This document shows, piece by piece, positions 26,010 to 32,008 of a DNA stretch of 32,008 nt (positions within the stretch are counted from its first letter, which is position 1; every line of letters begins with the position of its first letter). The stretch lies in the NCBI GenBank assembly GCA_013332095.1, contig JABENI010000017.1:1-32008 (forward strand). The letters run 5' to 3'. The notes under the pieces are model-generated. The model searched no databases. It saw nothing but the letters and a program-made list of their open reading frames with translations, and had not been told where the DNA came from. Both the position numbers and the translations under genes were made by a program. Origin of the DNA: Candidatus Bathyoplasma sp. NZ (lineage in GTDB: Bacteria; Bacillota_I; Bacilli_A; MAG-NZ).

Positions 26010-26042
26010 AACAGGATAAACGAATAGTTTATCCTGTTTTTT
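26010..26042 (+). terminator. Terminator after the HD-domain gene
   Basis: AACAGGATAAAC (26010-26021) pairs perfectly with GTTTATCCTGTT (26027-26038) around a five-base loop. The last pairs run into a stretch of six T. Confidence 0.88.
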
Positions 26043-26044
26043 AG

Positions 26045-27583
26045 TTAAAATAATTTATCTAATTTATGCAACAACTTAGAAAATATATTGTTGTGTTTTT
26101 CGTAAATAAAGTCTTGATTATAAATATTATCAATTTCATTTTTTTTAGCGTATATTGAATAGACGTACTGATTACCATTGGCAATTGACTTGATGGCTAT
26201 CTCTTCTATTCTACTACCTACAACACTACTTTTTACTTCGATATCAATCCAATTTGCTCTTCGATCAAAAATAGTAAATTTATCTGTTTTAATTTTTAAA
26301 TCTGTAGCGTAATGCTTAATGCCTGAAATTTCAACATAATCAATTTCAATATCTTTATCAACTTCAGCATTTTCATCAAAAAGTAAATTTATCTGATTAT
26401 CTTTTAAAAAATATTGATTTAATCTCGGTAATTTATTTAAATCTTCTGGGGTGTAACCTGTTGCTATTTGATAGTTGGGATAAACTAGTAAATCTTGCTT
26501 AACGTTCGTTAGATTTTCGTTCCAACTTAAAAATTTATAGCCAGTTGCGCTTATTACCGGAAAACTACCATTTCCTCCGGACTCTACTAATTCAGTCTTG
26601 ACTATTTCATCAACAAAACCAAAATAAGTAATTAAAAATTTATTGTTTACTGTTTTCCCTTCTACTTTTACTTCTTCAGTTATCTCATGATCGTTACTCC
26701 ATTCAATAGATAAATCTTTATACTGATCTAAATTCACCCTTGAACCATATTTTACTTGTTGGGTATCCACTAGCAAATCATCAAGGTAGATATCGATTGA
26801 AAATTCCTCTTCTTGATATACTGGATGCAGTTCTAAATTACTAGTAATGTTAGTTAAATTATCCGACCAATTTAAAAACTTTTTACCTGCTATTTCTGTT
26901 GGTAAAATTATTTCTAAATCACCGCCATATAAAACTTCTTTTTCTGCTATTACCTGCCCATCTTCATCATAAAATTTTACAGTGTATTTTTCTCTTTCAA
27001 AAACCCCTCTAATTTGCAAGTTTTGTTGAACATCTAATAAAAGCCTTTCATCTATTCCAGTCAAAATAAATCCTTCTTTTACAGGAAGTGGGGATAACTC
27101 CAGAGAGGCCCCGCTTGGAACTAAATAACTATCTATCAATAGATTATCAATATAAAGCTCTACCGTATAATTATTTTCTTCTTTCGCGTAAATAGCTTTT
27201 ATTTCCAGATTACTCTGAATATTGGTTAATTCCGAACTCCAATCAATAAAAAGATAGTCTTCCTTATCAATATCTCTGTTGTATCTAAGATCATACCCAT
27301 TTGGTAAAAAACTATTCCACTCCGTATGAACATAATTTTCTTTTTCTTCTTCGGTAAAAAATATTATACTATCGCCTTCTTTTACTCTATAGTGATAAAC
27401 TTTATTATCTACATCTATATTTACATTGTAGTACTGATCAACTAGTGCAGACCAATTCATACAAGCATCGTAGGTTAGTATATTTTCAGTTATCAAAAGT
27501 TCGCACTGATTATTAATTACTATCGGTTCTTTTAAAAGATCACCTGGTAATGATCCGGATAAAAAAAGTAGTCCTAATAACAT
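26045..27583 (-). CDS. Secreted or surface protein with Listeria-Bacteroides-type repeats
   Basis: The 512-residue protein starts with a hydrophobic stretch (LLGLLFLSGSLPG) that could be a short signal peptide but lacks the usual Lys/Arg. Residues about 135-375 hold four divergent repeats of the InlB B-repeat/Flg_new kind. Each has a strand pair such as YTVKFYDEDGQVI, then YGG or SGG, then a [KF]FLxW-N-LTN turn and a [IL]xVYPxY ending. The C-terminal 140 residues (from about 376) are unlike the repeats, end in a basic-hydrophobic helix and have no LPXTG or transmembrane anchor. Such repeats occur in cell-surface proteins of Gram-positive bacteria. GAGGTGA precedes the ATG. Partner and function are unknown. 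Confidence 0.7.
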   Translation of the reverse strand: MLLGLLFLSGSLPGDLLKEPIVINNQCELLITENILTYDACMNWSALVDQYYNVNIDVDNKVYHYRVKEGDSIIFFTEEEKENYVHTEWNSFLPNGYDLRYNRDIDKEDYLFIDWSSELTNIQSNLEIKAIYAKEENNYTVELYIDNLLIDSYLVPSGASLELSPLPVKEGFILTGIDERLLLDVQQNLQIRGVFEREKYTVKFYDEDGQVIAEKEVLYGGDLEIILPTEIAGKKFLNWSDNLTNITSNLELHPVYQEEEFSIDIYLDDLLVDTQQVKYGSRVNLDQYKDLSIEWSNDHEITEEVKVEGKTVNNKFLITYFGFVDEIVKTELVESGGNGSFPVISATGYKFLSWNENLTNVKQDLLVYPNYQIATGYTPEDLNKLPRLNQYFLKDNQINLLFDENAEVDKDIEIDYVEISGIKHYATDLKIKTDKFTIFDRRANWIDIEVKSSVVGSRIEEIAIKSIANGNQYVYSIYAKKNEIDNIYNQDFIYEKHNNIFSKLLHKLDKLF

Positions 27584-27604
27584 TTAATCACCTCTATCAT
27601 ATCT

Positions 27605-27641
27605 TTACTAATAATAAAAAAATTTCTTTTTAAGAAATTTT
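27605..27641 (-). terminator. Terminator after ogt
   Basis: AAATTTCTT and AGAAATTT form an A/T-rich hairpin with flanking A and T runs in the 58-bp gap between ogt and the downstream surface-protein gene. The stem has few G-C pairs, so it may be leaky; no clear separate promoter for the downstream gene is seen. Confidence 0.5.
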
Positions 27642-28091
27642 TTATTTGTTATTTTTTTCTAGATTGATTAAGTAGTCTTTTAAGTCTAAACCACCAGCAA
27701 AGCCAACTAACTTTCCATTAGAGCCAACTACTCTATGACAGGGGTAAACGATAGGAATTTTGTTTTTGTTGTTGGCGTTTCCAACTGCTCTACAAGCTTT
27801 CGGATTATCTATCTTAATAGCAATGTCTTTGTAAGATGCTACTTCACCGTAAGGAATTTCTCTTAATGCCTGATAAACTTTTCTTTGAAAATCAGTTGCC
27901 TGATAATTTAACTTAAAAGTAAACTCTTTTCTTTTACCTTGGAAATACTCTAATAATTCGCGGTAGACAGTTTCTAAACACTCCGGTATTTTATCATGTA
28001 GAGCTTTTTTTACAAATTCGATTTTTGATACTCCGTTAGTATCTCCCTCAATCACTACTGCGTATTTATCAAACTTTAAATAACAGTCCAT
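27642..28091 (-). CDS. ogt: Methylated-DNA--protein-cysteine methyltransferase
   Basis: The 149-residue protein has a poorly conserved N-terminal part (1-65) and the C-terminal AGT domain with TDFQRKVYQALREIPYG (67-83), the Tyr/Arg turn SYKDIA, the DNA-reading RAVGNANNKN (101-110) and the acceptor Cys118 in VYPCHRVVG. It transfers the O6-alkyl group from guanine to its own Cys, a single-use repair reaction. GAGGTGA precedes the ATG. It is divergent from tRNA-Trp. Length is normal for Ogt-type proteins without an Ada domain. Confidence 0.95.
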   Translation of the reverse strand: MDCYLKFDKYAVVIEGDTNGVSKIEFVKKALHDKIPECLETVYRELLEYFQGKRKEFTFKLNYQATDFQRKVYQALREIPYGEVASYKDIAIKIDNPKACRAVGNANNKNKIPIVYPCHRVVGSNGKLVGFAGGLDLKDYLINLEKNNK

Positions 28092-28118
28092 TTTTTCACC
28101 TCAAATAGTTTAATTTTC

Positions 28119-28147
28119 TTGATTTATAGTCAATATCTTGTTATAAT
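28119..28147 (+). promoter_or_regulatory. tRNA-Trp promoter
   Basis: -35 TTGATT (28119-28124) and -10 TATAAT (28142-28147) are separated by 17 bp and lie about 20 bp before the tRNA. Confidence 0.8.
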
Positions 28148-28165
28148 AATAATGCTGTTAAACAC

Positions 28166-28240
28166 AGGGGTATGGTGTCAACGGTAGCACACCGGTCTCC
28201 AACACCGTTAGTACGGGTTCAAATCCTGTTACCCCTGCCA
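28166..28240 (+). tRNA. tRNA-Trp (anticodon CCA)
   Basis: Acceptor arms AGGGGTA and TACCCCT pair, followed by G and encoded CCA. The anticodon arm has CGGT / ACCG around CTCCAAC, giving anticodon CCA. The T-arm has GGTTCAAATCC. It borders the accessory region that follows. Confidence 0.96.
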
Positions 28241-28254
28241 TATTTTAACATATT

Positions 28255-28279
28255 AGAGCCAAAAAGGCTCTTTTTTTTA
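28255..28279 (+). terminator. Terminator after tRNA-Trp
   Basis: AGAGCC and GGCTCT form a stem with a loop of five A, followed by a run of T. Strong intrinsic terminator. Confidence 0.9.
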
Positions 28280-28309
28280 TTAATTCGGTAAAATTTTCCA
28301 TTTTCTCTC

Positions 28310-28338
28310 TTGACATTTTTGGATTAGTATATTATAAT
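28310..28338 (+). promoter_or_regulatory. Strong promoter of the small membrane peptide gene
   Basis: TTGACA (28310-28315) and TATAAT (28333-28338), both perfect consensus, are 17 bp apart. The start is expected near 28345, about 35 nt ahead of the peptide ATG. Confidence 0.87.
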
Positions 28339-28379
28339 TTAATACATTATATAAAAGAAAGGCGGTGAAGAATATAAAT

Positions 28380-28538
28380 ATGAAAATTAAAAATAAAAAG
28401 GATAAGAGTAAAATTGTTAATATTACTTTTAATATTGGATTACATAAATCAAATAAAATGAACTGCTATTATGCTCTAAACATATTAGCAATTCTAATAG
28501 TGATAATAAATAACTTAATCCAATTTTTGTCTATCTAA
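28380..28538 (+). CDS. Small membrane peptide, candidate type I toxin
   Basis: The 52-residue peptide has a very basic N-terminus (MKIKNKKDKSK) and a C-terminal membrane helix (ALNILAILIVIINNLIQFLS). GGCGGTGA lies about 11 bases before the ATG; an in-frame GTG at 28365 is an alternative start. A perfect-consensus promoter drives it. A convergent promoter at 28671-28699 would make an RNA antisense to its 3' end, with a long hairpin (28548-28584) in the overlap. That layout is typical of type I toxin-antitoxin loci with small hydrophobic toxins. The usual toxins carry the helix at the N-terminus, the reverse of this one, so the call is tentative. No family is recognised. Confidence 0.5.
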   Translation: MKIKNKKDKSKIVNITFNIGLHKSNKMNCYYALNILAILIVIINNLIQFLSI

Positions 28539-28547
28539 ATCAACTTG

Positions 28548-28680
28548 CACCATAAAGCCAGTCGCAACGACTAGCTTTATGGTGGACAGGTTAGTATTTA
28601 AAAATATGTTTTATTTTTTAATCTGACCACACACTATAGACCTGCAAGTAATTAATTACTTCGGTAATTAATTTTAACAC
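28548..28680. other. Three consecutive hairpins downstream of the small peptide gene
   Basis: Hairpin 1 (28548-28584) pairs CACCATAAAGC with GCTTTATGGTG and AGTCG with CGACT, with one mismatch. Hairpin 2 (28590-28630) pairs GGTTAG with CTGACC around an A/T-rich inner stem. Hairpin 3 (28650-28673) pairs AATTAATTAC with GTAATTAATT around a TTCG tetraloop and is followed by TTAAC. Hairpin 3 could end the plus-strand transcript; hairpin 1 has no T run on either side. Confidence 0.6.
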
Positions 28681-28699
28681 ATATAATTATGAATATCAA
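28671..28699 (-). promoter_or_regulatory. Antisense promoter facing the small peptide gene
   Basis: On the minus strand, -35 TTGATA (28694-28699) and -10 TAAAAT (28671-28676) are 17 bp apart. The start near 28664 would give an RNA running into the 3' end of the 52-codon gene, overlapping hairpins 1 and 2. Confidence 0.55.
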
Positions 28700-29160
28700 T
28701 TTTTTTTGATACCAATATATATCATTCTCATTATTATAATATCCATATATAATATCTTATGCTTTGCTTAATAAAAAATACCGATATAGTTAATTGTATT
28801 AAACTAGACATCACAACAACCGATCTTGCGGATATTTCGAAAAAGGGTAAGCAAAACTATCCCATCGAAATATATTGAGTAAAATTTAAATAGAACGTTC
28901 CCTATTATTAATACATAATAAAAAAATTCATTAGTTTAACTTACCGATGCAAATACATCGCATCAACCTAATGATAAAAAAAATATTAAACATAAAAAAT
29001 TATTTACCTCTTGCCGTTCCTGCACTGATTATTTGAACTGTGGGGGGAAAAGATTTTAACAAATATCAACATATTAAATTATAAGATCGAAATAATAATC
29101 ACCTCAATTGTCACTATAGGGGGAGAGCCCTACCCCCGTAGACAAATAGATTTTATAATC
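28700..29160. other. AT-rich stretch without a clear gene, containing structured segments
   Basis: No convincing coding region is seen. A 9-bp perfect stem ATATTTCGA / TCGAAATAT (about 28829-28871) encloses a GGG / CCC inner stem. A nested hairpin at 28930-28973 pairs TCATTAG with CTAATGA and GATGC with GCATC, and on the minus strand is followed by seven T, so it may end minus-strand transcripts. At about 29117-29145, GGGGG and CCCCC pair with flanking CTA / TAG. A frame of 39 codons at 28759-28878 overlaps the first stem and lacks a ribosome site. Confidence 0.45.
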
Positions 29161-29170
29161 TATCCTAATT

Positions 29171-29677
29171 TTACATAAATAAATCTACATCTAAATCTTT
29201 TTCACTTGCTACTGCCACTATTTTCTTATTCTCTTCTTCAAATTGTAGTACAATTTTATATTCTTCTATCAACTCTTCATAACGTTAATCGAAAAATGAA
29301 TTGAAAATGAATTTCTTTGTTAATCTAACTTGGTATCTATAATATGTGCTACCATCTTTTCTTTGACCTTTAAATAAACAAATTGGTACTGGTTGTACAT
29401 GAACCGATTCTCTAATATCTTTTTTATATTTGGATTCTAATAATTGATATAATATATAATTGATTATATATTTTTGCTCTCGCTCTGTTTTTAATTGTAC
29501 TTTTAATTTTTCATCAAATTCTAAATGAAAGATTCCGTATGTCTCTCCATTTTGTCTAGATATTTTTTCAAATCTTAATAATTCTCTAGGACATGATTTT
29601 AAATTCTCAGCTGATAAATCATAGAATTTTAAAGCAGAATGTTGATTCAATTTAATGCTTTTAACTTCTTTATCCAT
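29171..29677 (-). pseudogene. Hypothetical protein, 130 residues, probably truncated by an in-frame stop
   Basis: The open frame runs 29677-29285 (130 residues; AAGGAT precedes the ATG). It ends FIFNSFFD at a TAA, after which the same frame stays open for 37 further codons (RYEELIEEYKIVLQFEE through LDVDLFM) before the next stop near 29171. A single base change (AAA to TAA) would explain this. The protein is rich in Lys and Glu, with QPVPICLFKGQRKDGSTYY near the end, and no family is recognised. It is the last gene of a minus-strand run of small proteins. A functional 130-residue protein is also possible. Confidence 0.5.
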
Positions 29678-29697
29678 TTATCCTTCTCTCTTCAATT

Positions 29698-29851
29698 TTA
29701 ACTTTCTAAATTTATTTTTATCCATTGTTCATTTTTAAAGTTGTTTTCTAATGATTTTTTGTACTTATAGTTTTGTAGCACGGACATTTTACAAGCTCCA
29801 TGAAATATCTACTTCTTCAATTACTGCATCACATTCTATGCAATAAATCAC
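29698..29851 (-). pseudogene. Small Cys-containing protein, probably frameshifted
   Basis: A GTG at 29851 overlaps the stop of the preceding gene (GTGA). It opens a frame beginning VIYCIECDAVIEEVDI that stops after 20 residues. Removing one T from the TTT of the Ile16 region joins it to another frame (HGACKMSVLQNYKYKK through WIKINLES) and gives a 50-residue protein ending 20 bp before the next gene. The CxxC pair and later Cys hint at a metal-binding fold. The evidence for a frameshift is the snug fit to both neighbours; neither half is recognised. Confidence 0.35.
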
Positions 29852-30120
29852 TTGTATTGTTGCTTTAATATTTGGGTAGTGATGCATATTTTTTTACAAT
29901 ATCCAGCTTTCTCTAAAAACAATCGAATTATTTTTGCAGTATCTTTATGTGATATAATCTCTTCTTCGGATAGCTTTAAAATTTCTTCCAATTTTTTATC
30001 AAGTTTCATACTTTCATTTTCTATTAATTCATTTAATTTATTTCCTATCTTGACTTCTAATTCCATATTTTCATTCTCAAATAATTTATTAGAATGAGTT
30101 CTTATCTTTTCATTTATCAT
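29848..30120 (-). CDS. Hypothetical helical protein, 90 residues
   Basis: The protein is almost entirely charged and helical, with two similar segments (KLFENENMELEVKIGNKL and ELIENESMKLDKKLEEIL), suggesting a short coiled coil or internal duplication. A less charged tail follows (KAGYCKKICITTQILKQQYK). AAAGGA precedes the ATG. The start overlaps the stop of an upstream 28-codon frame (ATGA), and its own stop overlaps a GTG. Not recognised; the setting suggests a phage or mobile-element gene. Confidence 0.55.
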   Translation of the reverse strand: MINEKIRTHSNKLFENENMELEVKIGNKLNELIENESMKLDKKLEEILKLSEEEIISHKDTAKIIRLFLEKAGYCKKICITTQILKQQYK

Positions 30121-30203
30121 AGATAAATTCCTTTCAAATATTCTATAATGTTAAATTCACTGCCACTTATTCTTACATTTTTATATAAATCAATTCTGTA
30201 CAT
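30117..30203 (-). CDS. Possible small peptide, 28 residues, coupled to the next gene
   Basis: ATG 30203 opens a frame of 28 codons beginning MYRIDLYKNVRISGSEF, whose TGA overlaps the next ATG (ATGA). The frame is open for another 24 codons upstream without a start, so it may be the end of a larger decayed gene. No ribosome binding site is evident. Confidence 0.3.
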   Translation of the reverse strand: MYRIDLYKNVRISGSEFNIIEYLKGIYL

Positions 30204-30600
30204 ATTACTAAAAATAAATTCACTGAAAATATTGCTAAAAACAATTTCAGAATCTAAATTTATTTTATATTTTTATTTTTAATCAATAAGGTATTTTTTT
30301 CTTTATAATAATCATAACAATTATTTTTATCTATTAAAAATTTTCAAATTTAATATTACGGATCATTCCAATTTATCTTTATATTCATTTTTTATATCCT
30401 TTCTAAATTTATATTTAAAAAATAAAGATACTGAGTACTTGCATCAAACAAATTAAATTATATGCGAGGTATTAGTTGATTTTAAATCAACTTACAATCC
30501 ATTATATACTATGTTGATTTAAAATCAAATATTTTGTTGATTATTTTTCTATTTTCATTGCTTAAATATTACAAACTGTTATATTTAAGATGGTGATAAA
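30204..30600. other. Divergent control region of the accessory module
   Basis: No gene is seen apart from a ten-codon frame near 30387 on the minus strand. The right part (30470-30600) carries two operator-like palindromes and a minus-strand promoter. The left part (30204-30470) is very AT-rich and would form a leader of some 300 nt if the minus-strand promoter serves the small genes. Confidence 0.5.
30475..30529. promoter_or_regulatory. Paired operators of the S24 repressor with minus-strand promoter
   Basis: Two near-identical 17-bp palindromes lie at 30475-30491 (GTTGATTTTAAATCAAC) and 30513-30529 (GTTGATTTAAAATCAAA), with centres 38 bp apart. A minus-strand promoter fits between them: -35 TTGATT inside the right palindrome, then 16 bp, then TATAAT at about 30502-30507. 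A bound repressor would block this promoter and probably its own gene to the right. Binding by the adjacent repressor is inferred from position. Confidence 0.7.
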
Positions 30601-31290
30601 ATGAATATTAATAAACAATTAAAAAATTTAAGAGAAAATAAAAACTATAAACAGAAAAATGTTTACGAATATTTGGATGTAGATAAATCAACTTATTCTA
30701 AATATGAAAAAGGTACTCTACAACCTTCGATAGATGTTTTAAAAAAACTAGCTAAGTTTTATAATGTTTCTACTGACTACATATTAGGGATAAATGAATC
30801 TAAAAACATTTTTTTAAATAGTAAAAAATTAACACAAAATGAAATAAAAAATTATTTAGAAAACGATATAGTTTTTATGAATCAGGTTGAACGTATAGTA
30901 AATATTCCTGTACTGGAATCTATATCTACTGGATTACCTGAATTGTCCGATGAAGATAATATTGATGAATATGAAATTACAATGCTTCCTTCATATGGTA
31001 ATAAAAAAGGCTTCTTTTATTTGAAAATAAAAGGTGAGTCTATGGAACCTACATTATATGAAAATGATTATGCATTAGTTTATGCTACTAAAGATATAAA
31101 AAACAATGATATTGTAGTTGTTGGATTAAACGGAAATGAAGCTCTGATAAAAAGATATCAATGCTATGAAAATGGTGATTGCTGGTTAATTGCTGACAAT
31201 CCTAAATATCAACCATTGAAACTTGAAGAAGATCATCAACCGTATATAATTGGTAAAGTGATTGAAAGCAAAAAAAAATTCTACAAATAG
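30601..31290 (+). CDS. XRE-family repressor with S24 (LexA/CI-type) peptidase domain
   Basis: The 229-residue protein has an N-terminal helix-turn-helix (about 4-62, with KQKNVYEYLDVDKSTYSKYEKG and a YNVSTDYILG ending). A linker leads to a C-terminal S24 domain with Ser147 in IKGESMEPTL and Lys184 in EALIKRY, the Ser-Lys pair used for self-cleavage in LexA and phage CI. A possible cleavage site is Thr110-Gly111 (ISTGLPEL), which differs from the usual Ala-Gly. It probably represses both itself and the divergent small genes through the two upstream palindromes, with release on DNA damage. GATGGTGA precedes the ATG. hsdS follows 24 bp later. Confidence 0.9.
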   Translation: MNINKQLKNLRENKNYKQKNVYEYLDVDKSTYSKYEKGTLQPSIDVLKKLAKFYNVSTDYILGINESKNIFLNSKKLTQNEIKNYLENDIVFMNQVERIVNIPVLESISTGLPELSDEDNIDEYEITMLPSYGNKKGFFYLKIKGESMEPTLYENDYALVYATKDIKNNDIVVVGLNGNEALIKRYQCYENGDCWLIADNPKYQPLKLEEDHQPYIIGKVIESKKKFYK

Positions 31291-31314
31291 AATATTTAAG
31301 GATTGGTGAGCGAG

Positions 31315-32008
31315 ATGAACAATGTTCCAAAGTTGAGATTTAAGGAATTTGTAAATTCTTGGAGAAAGCAGAAAATTGAGGAACTCGGCAGTATTGCTCG
31401 AGGTAAATCAAAACATAGACCTAGAGGCGATTTAAGATTATATGGAACCAAATATCCACTAATTCAAACAGGTAATGTAAAAAATTCTAATTTATATATT
31501 ACTGAATACGAAAAAGCATATTCTGAATTTGGATTAACACAAAGCAAATTATGGGAAAAAAATACTTTATGTATTACAATAGCAGCTAACATAGCAGAAT
31601 CAGCAATTTTAGGGATAGATGCTTGTTTTCCTGATAGTATAGTTGGATTTATTAATAACAAAAATTCTAATGTTTTATTTGTCAAATATTTATTTGACAA
31701 TATGAAAACAGTAATTCAAAGATTATCTACAGGAATTGCACAAGATAATTTTAATTTAGATAAAATGAAATTATTGAATTTTATAATCCCAAACATTTAT
31801 GAGCAGAACAAAATAGCTTTTATGATCAGTTCCATAGATAAAAAGATTTTATTATTGTTCAATAAACTAAAGCTCCTTAATTTATATAAAAGAGGATTTG
31901 TTCAAAGATTTAAAAAAATTGATGTATCACAAAGTTTTTACATAAAAGATATATTTAATATTACTAGAGGAAATGTTGTACCGAAAAGATCTTTATCACC
32001 TGAAAATA
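31315..32008 (+). CDS. hsdS: Type I restriction-modification specificity subunit HsdS (partial, cut by window end)
   Basis: From ATG 31315 the frame is open to the window edge (231 codons). It begins VPKLRFKEFVNSWRKQKIEELG, the common HsdS start. It contains a first target recognition domain with IQTGNVKNSNLY and ends that domain with the typical LSTGIAQDNFNLDKMKLLNFIIP. Next is the conserved helix (IYEQNKIAFMISSIDKKILLL to LYKRGFVQRF), after which the second domain begins (YIKDIFNITRGNVVPK). HsdS picks the DNA sequence for type I modification and restriction. GGTGAGCGAG precedes the start. It lies 24 bp after the repressor gene and no hsdM or hsdR precedes it. Confidence 0.9.
   Translation, partial: MNNVPKLRFKEFVNSWRKQKIEELGSIARGKSKHRPRGDLRLYGTKYPLIQTGNVKNSNLYITEYEKAYSEFGLTQSKLWEKNTLCITIAANIAESAILGIDACFPDSIVGFINNKNSNVLFVKYLFDNMKTVIQRLSTGIAQDNFNLDKMKLLNFIIPNIYEQNKIAFMISSIDKKILLLFNKLKLLNLYKRGFVQRFKKIDVSQSFYIKDIFNITRGNVVPKRSLSPEN

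Noticed and set aside
28759-28878. 39-codon frame MLCLIKNTDIVNC...
   Set aside because: No ribosome site or promoter, and it lies over a perfect RNA-like stem, so it was not called as a gene.
28820-28880. Cyclic di-GMP or similar known riboswitch
   Set aside because: The stem and GGG/CCC core do not match any aptamer consensus I can recall, and no regulated gene follows.
28984-29064. 20-codon minus-strand frame ending IISAGTARGK
   Set aside because: It would need a TTG start without a ribosome site; too little to support a gene.
31464-31700. 78-codon minus-strand frame
   Set aside because: It is a shadow of hsdS, whose plus-strand frame has clear family motifs and a ribosome site.

Overview
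The window reads as chromosome of a low-GC, Gram-positive-like bacterium. Supporting signs are strongly AT-rich coding, AGGAGG-type ribosome binding sites, consensus sigma-A promoters with 16-17 bp spacing, T-box riboswitches and tRNA genes with encoded CCA. TGA behaves as a stop. Bacillota or a relative with a reduced genome (Erysipelotrichia or Acholeplasma-like) fits best, but the species cannot be named from this sequence alone. No database was searched; all identifications come from motifs and gene order.

Region 1 (1-8192) is a complete type II-C CRISPR-Cas locus, except that the array runs off the left edge. A tracrRNA gene, cas9, cas1 and cas2 lie in that order on the minus strand. The array of 36-bp repeats and 30-bp spacers (exact 66-bp period) runs convergently towards cas2. 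The tracrRNA has a readable promoter, anti-repeat, nexus-like stem and terminator. Its orientation shows that the array is transcribed on the plus strand, so the degenerate repeats next to cas2 are the old, leader-distal end.

Region 2 (8199-16665) covers aromatic amino acid synthesis. pheA (chorismate mutase-prephenate dehydratase) is on the minus strand. Divergent from it is a seven-gene plus-strand operon, aroB-aroC-aroE/aroK fusion-aroQ-aroF-aroA-tyrA, whose genes mostly overlap by a few bases. Together they cover the path from DAHP to prephenate and on to phenylpyruvate and hydroxyphenylpyruvate. Ahead of aroB is a leader with its own promoter, a 24-codon peptide gene rich in Tyr and Phe codons, a hairpin and an intrinsic terminator: a candidate ribosome-mediated attenuator.

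Region 3 (16664-25052) is a minus-strand arginine operon, argC-argJ-argB-argD-argH-argG-argF, covering glutamate to arginine apart from carbamoyl phosphate supply. It is preceded by two complete T-box riboswitches in tandem, each with an arginine codon in its specifier region, behind one promoter.

Region 4 (25125-28279) holds tRNA-Leu(UAG), an HD-domain protein, a surface-type repeat protein, ogt and tRNA-Trp(CCA).

Region 5 (28280-32008) begins right after the 3' end of tRNA-Trp and looks accessory. It contains a small membrane peptide gene with a convergent antisense promoter (candidate type I toxin-antitoxin), a structured non-coding stretch, a minus-strand run of small phage-like genes with signs of decay, an S24-peptidase repressor with two operator-like palindromes, and the start of a type I restriction specificity subunit (hsdS) cut by the window edge.
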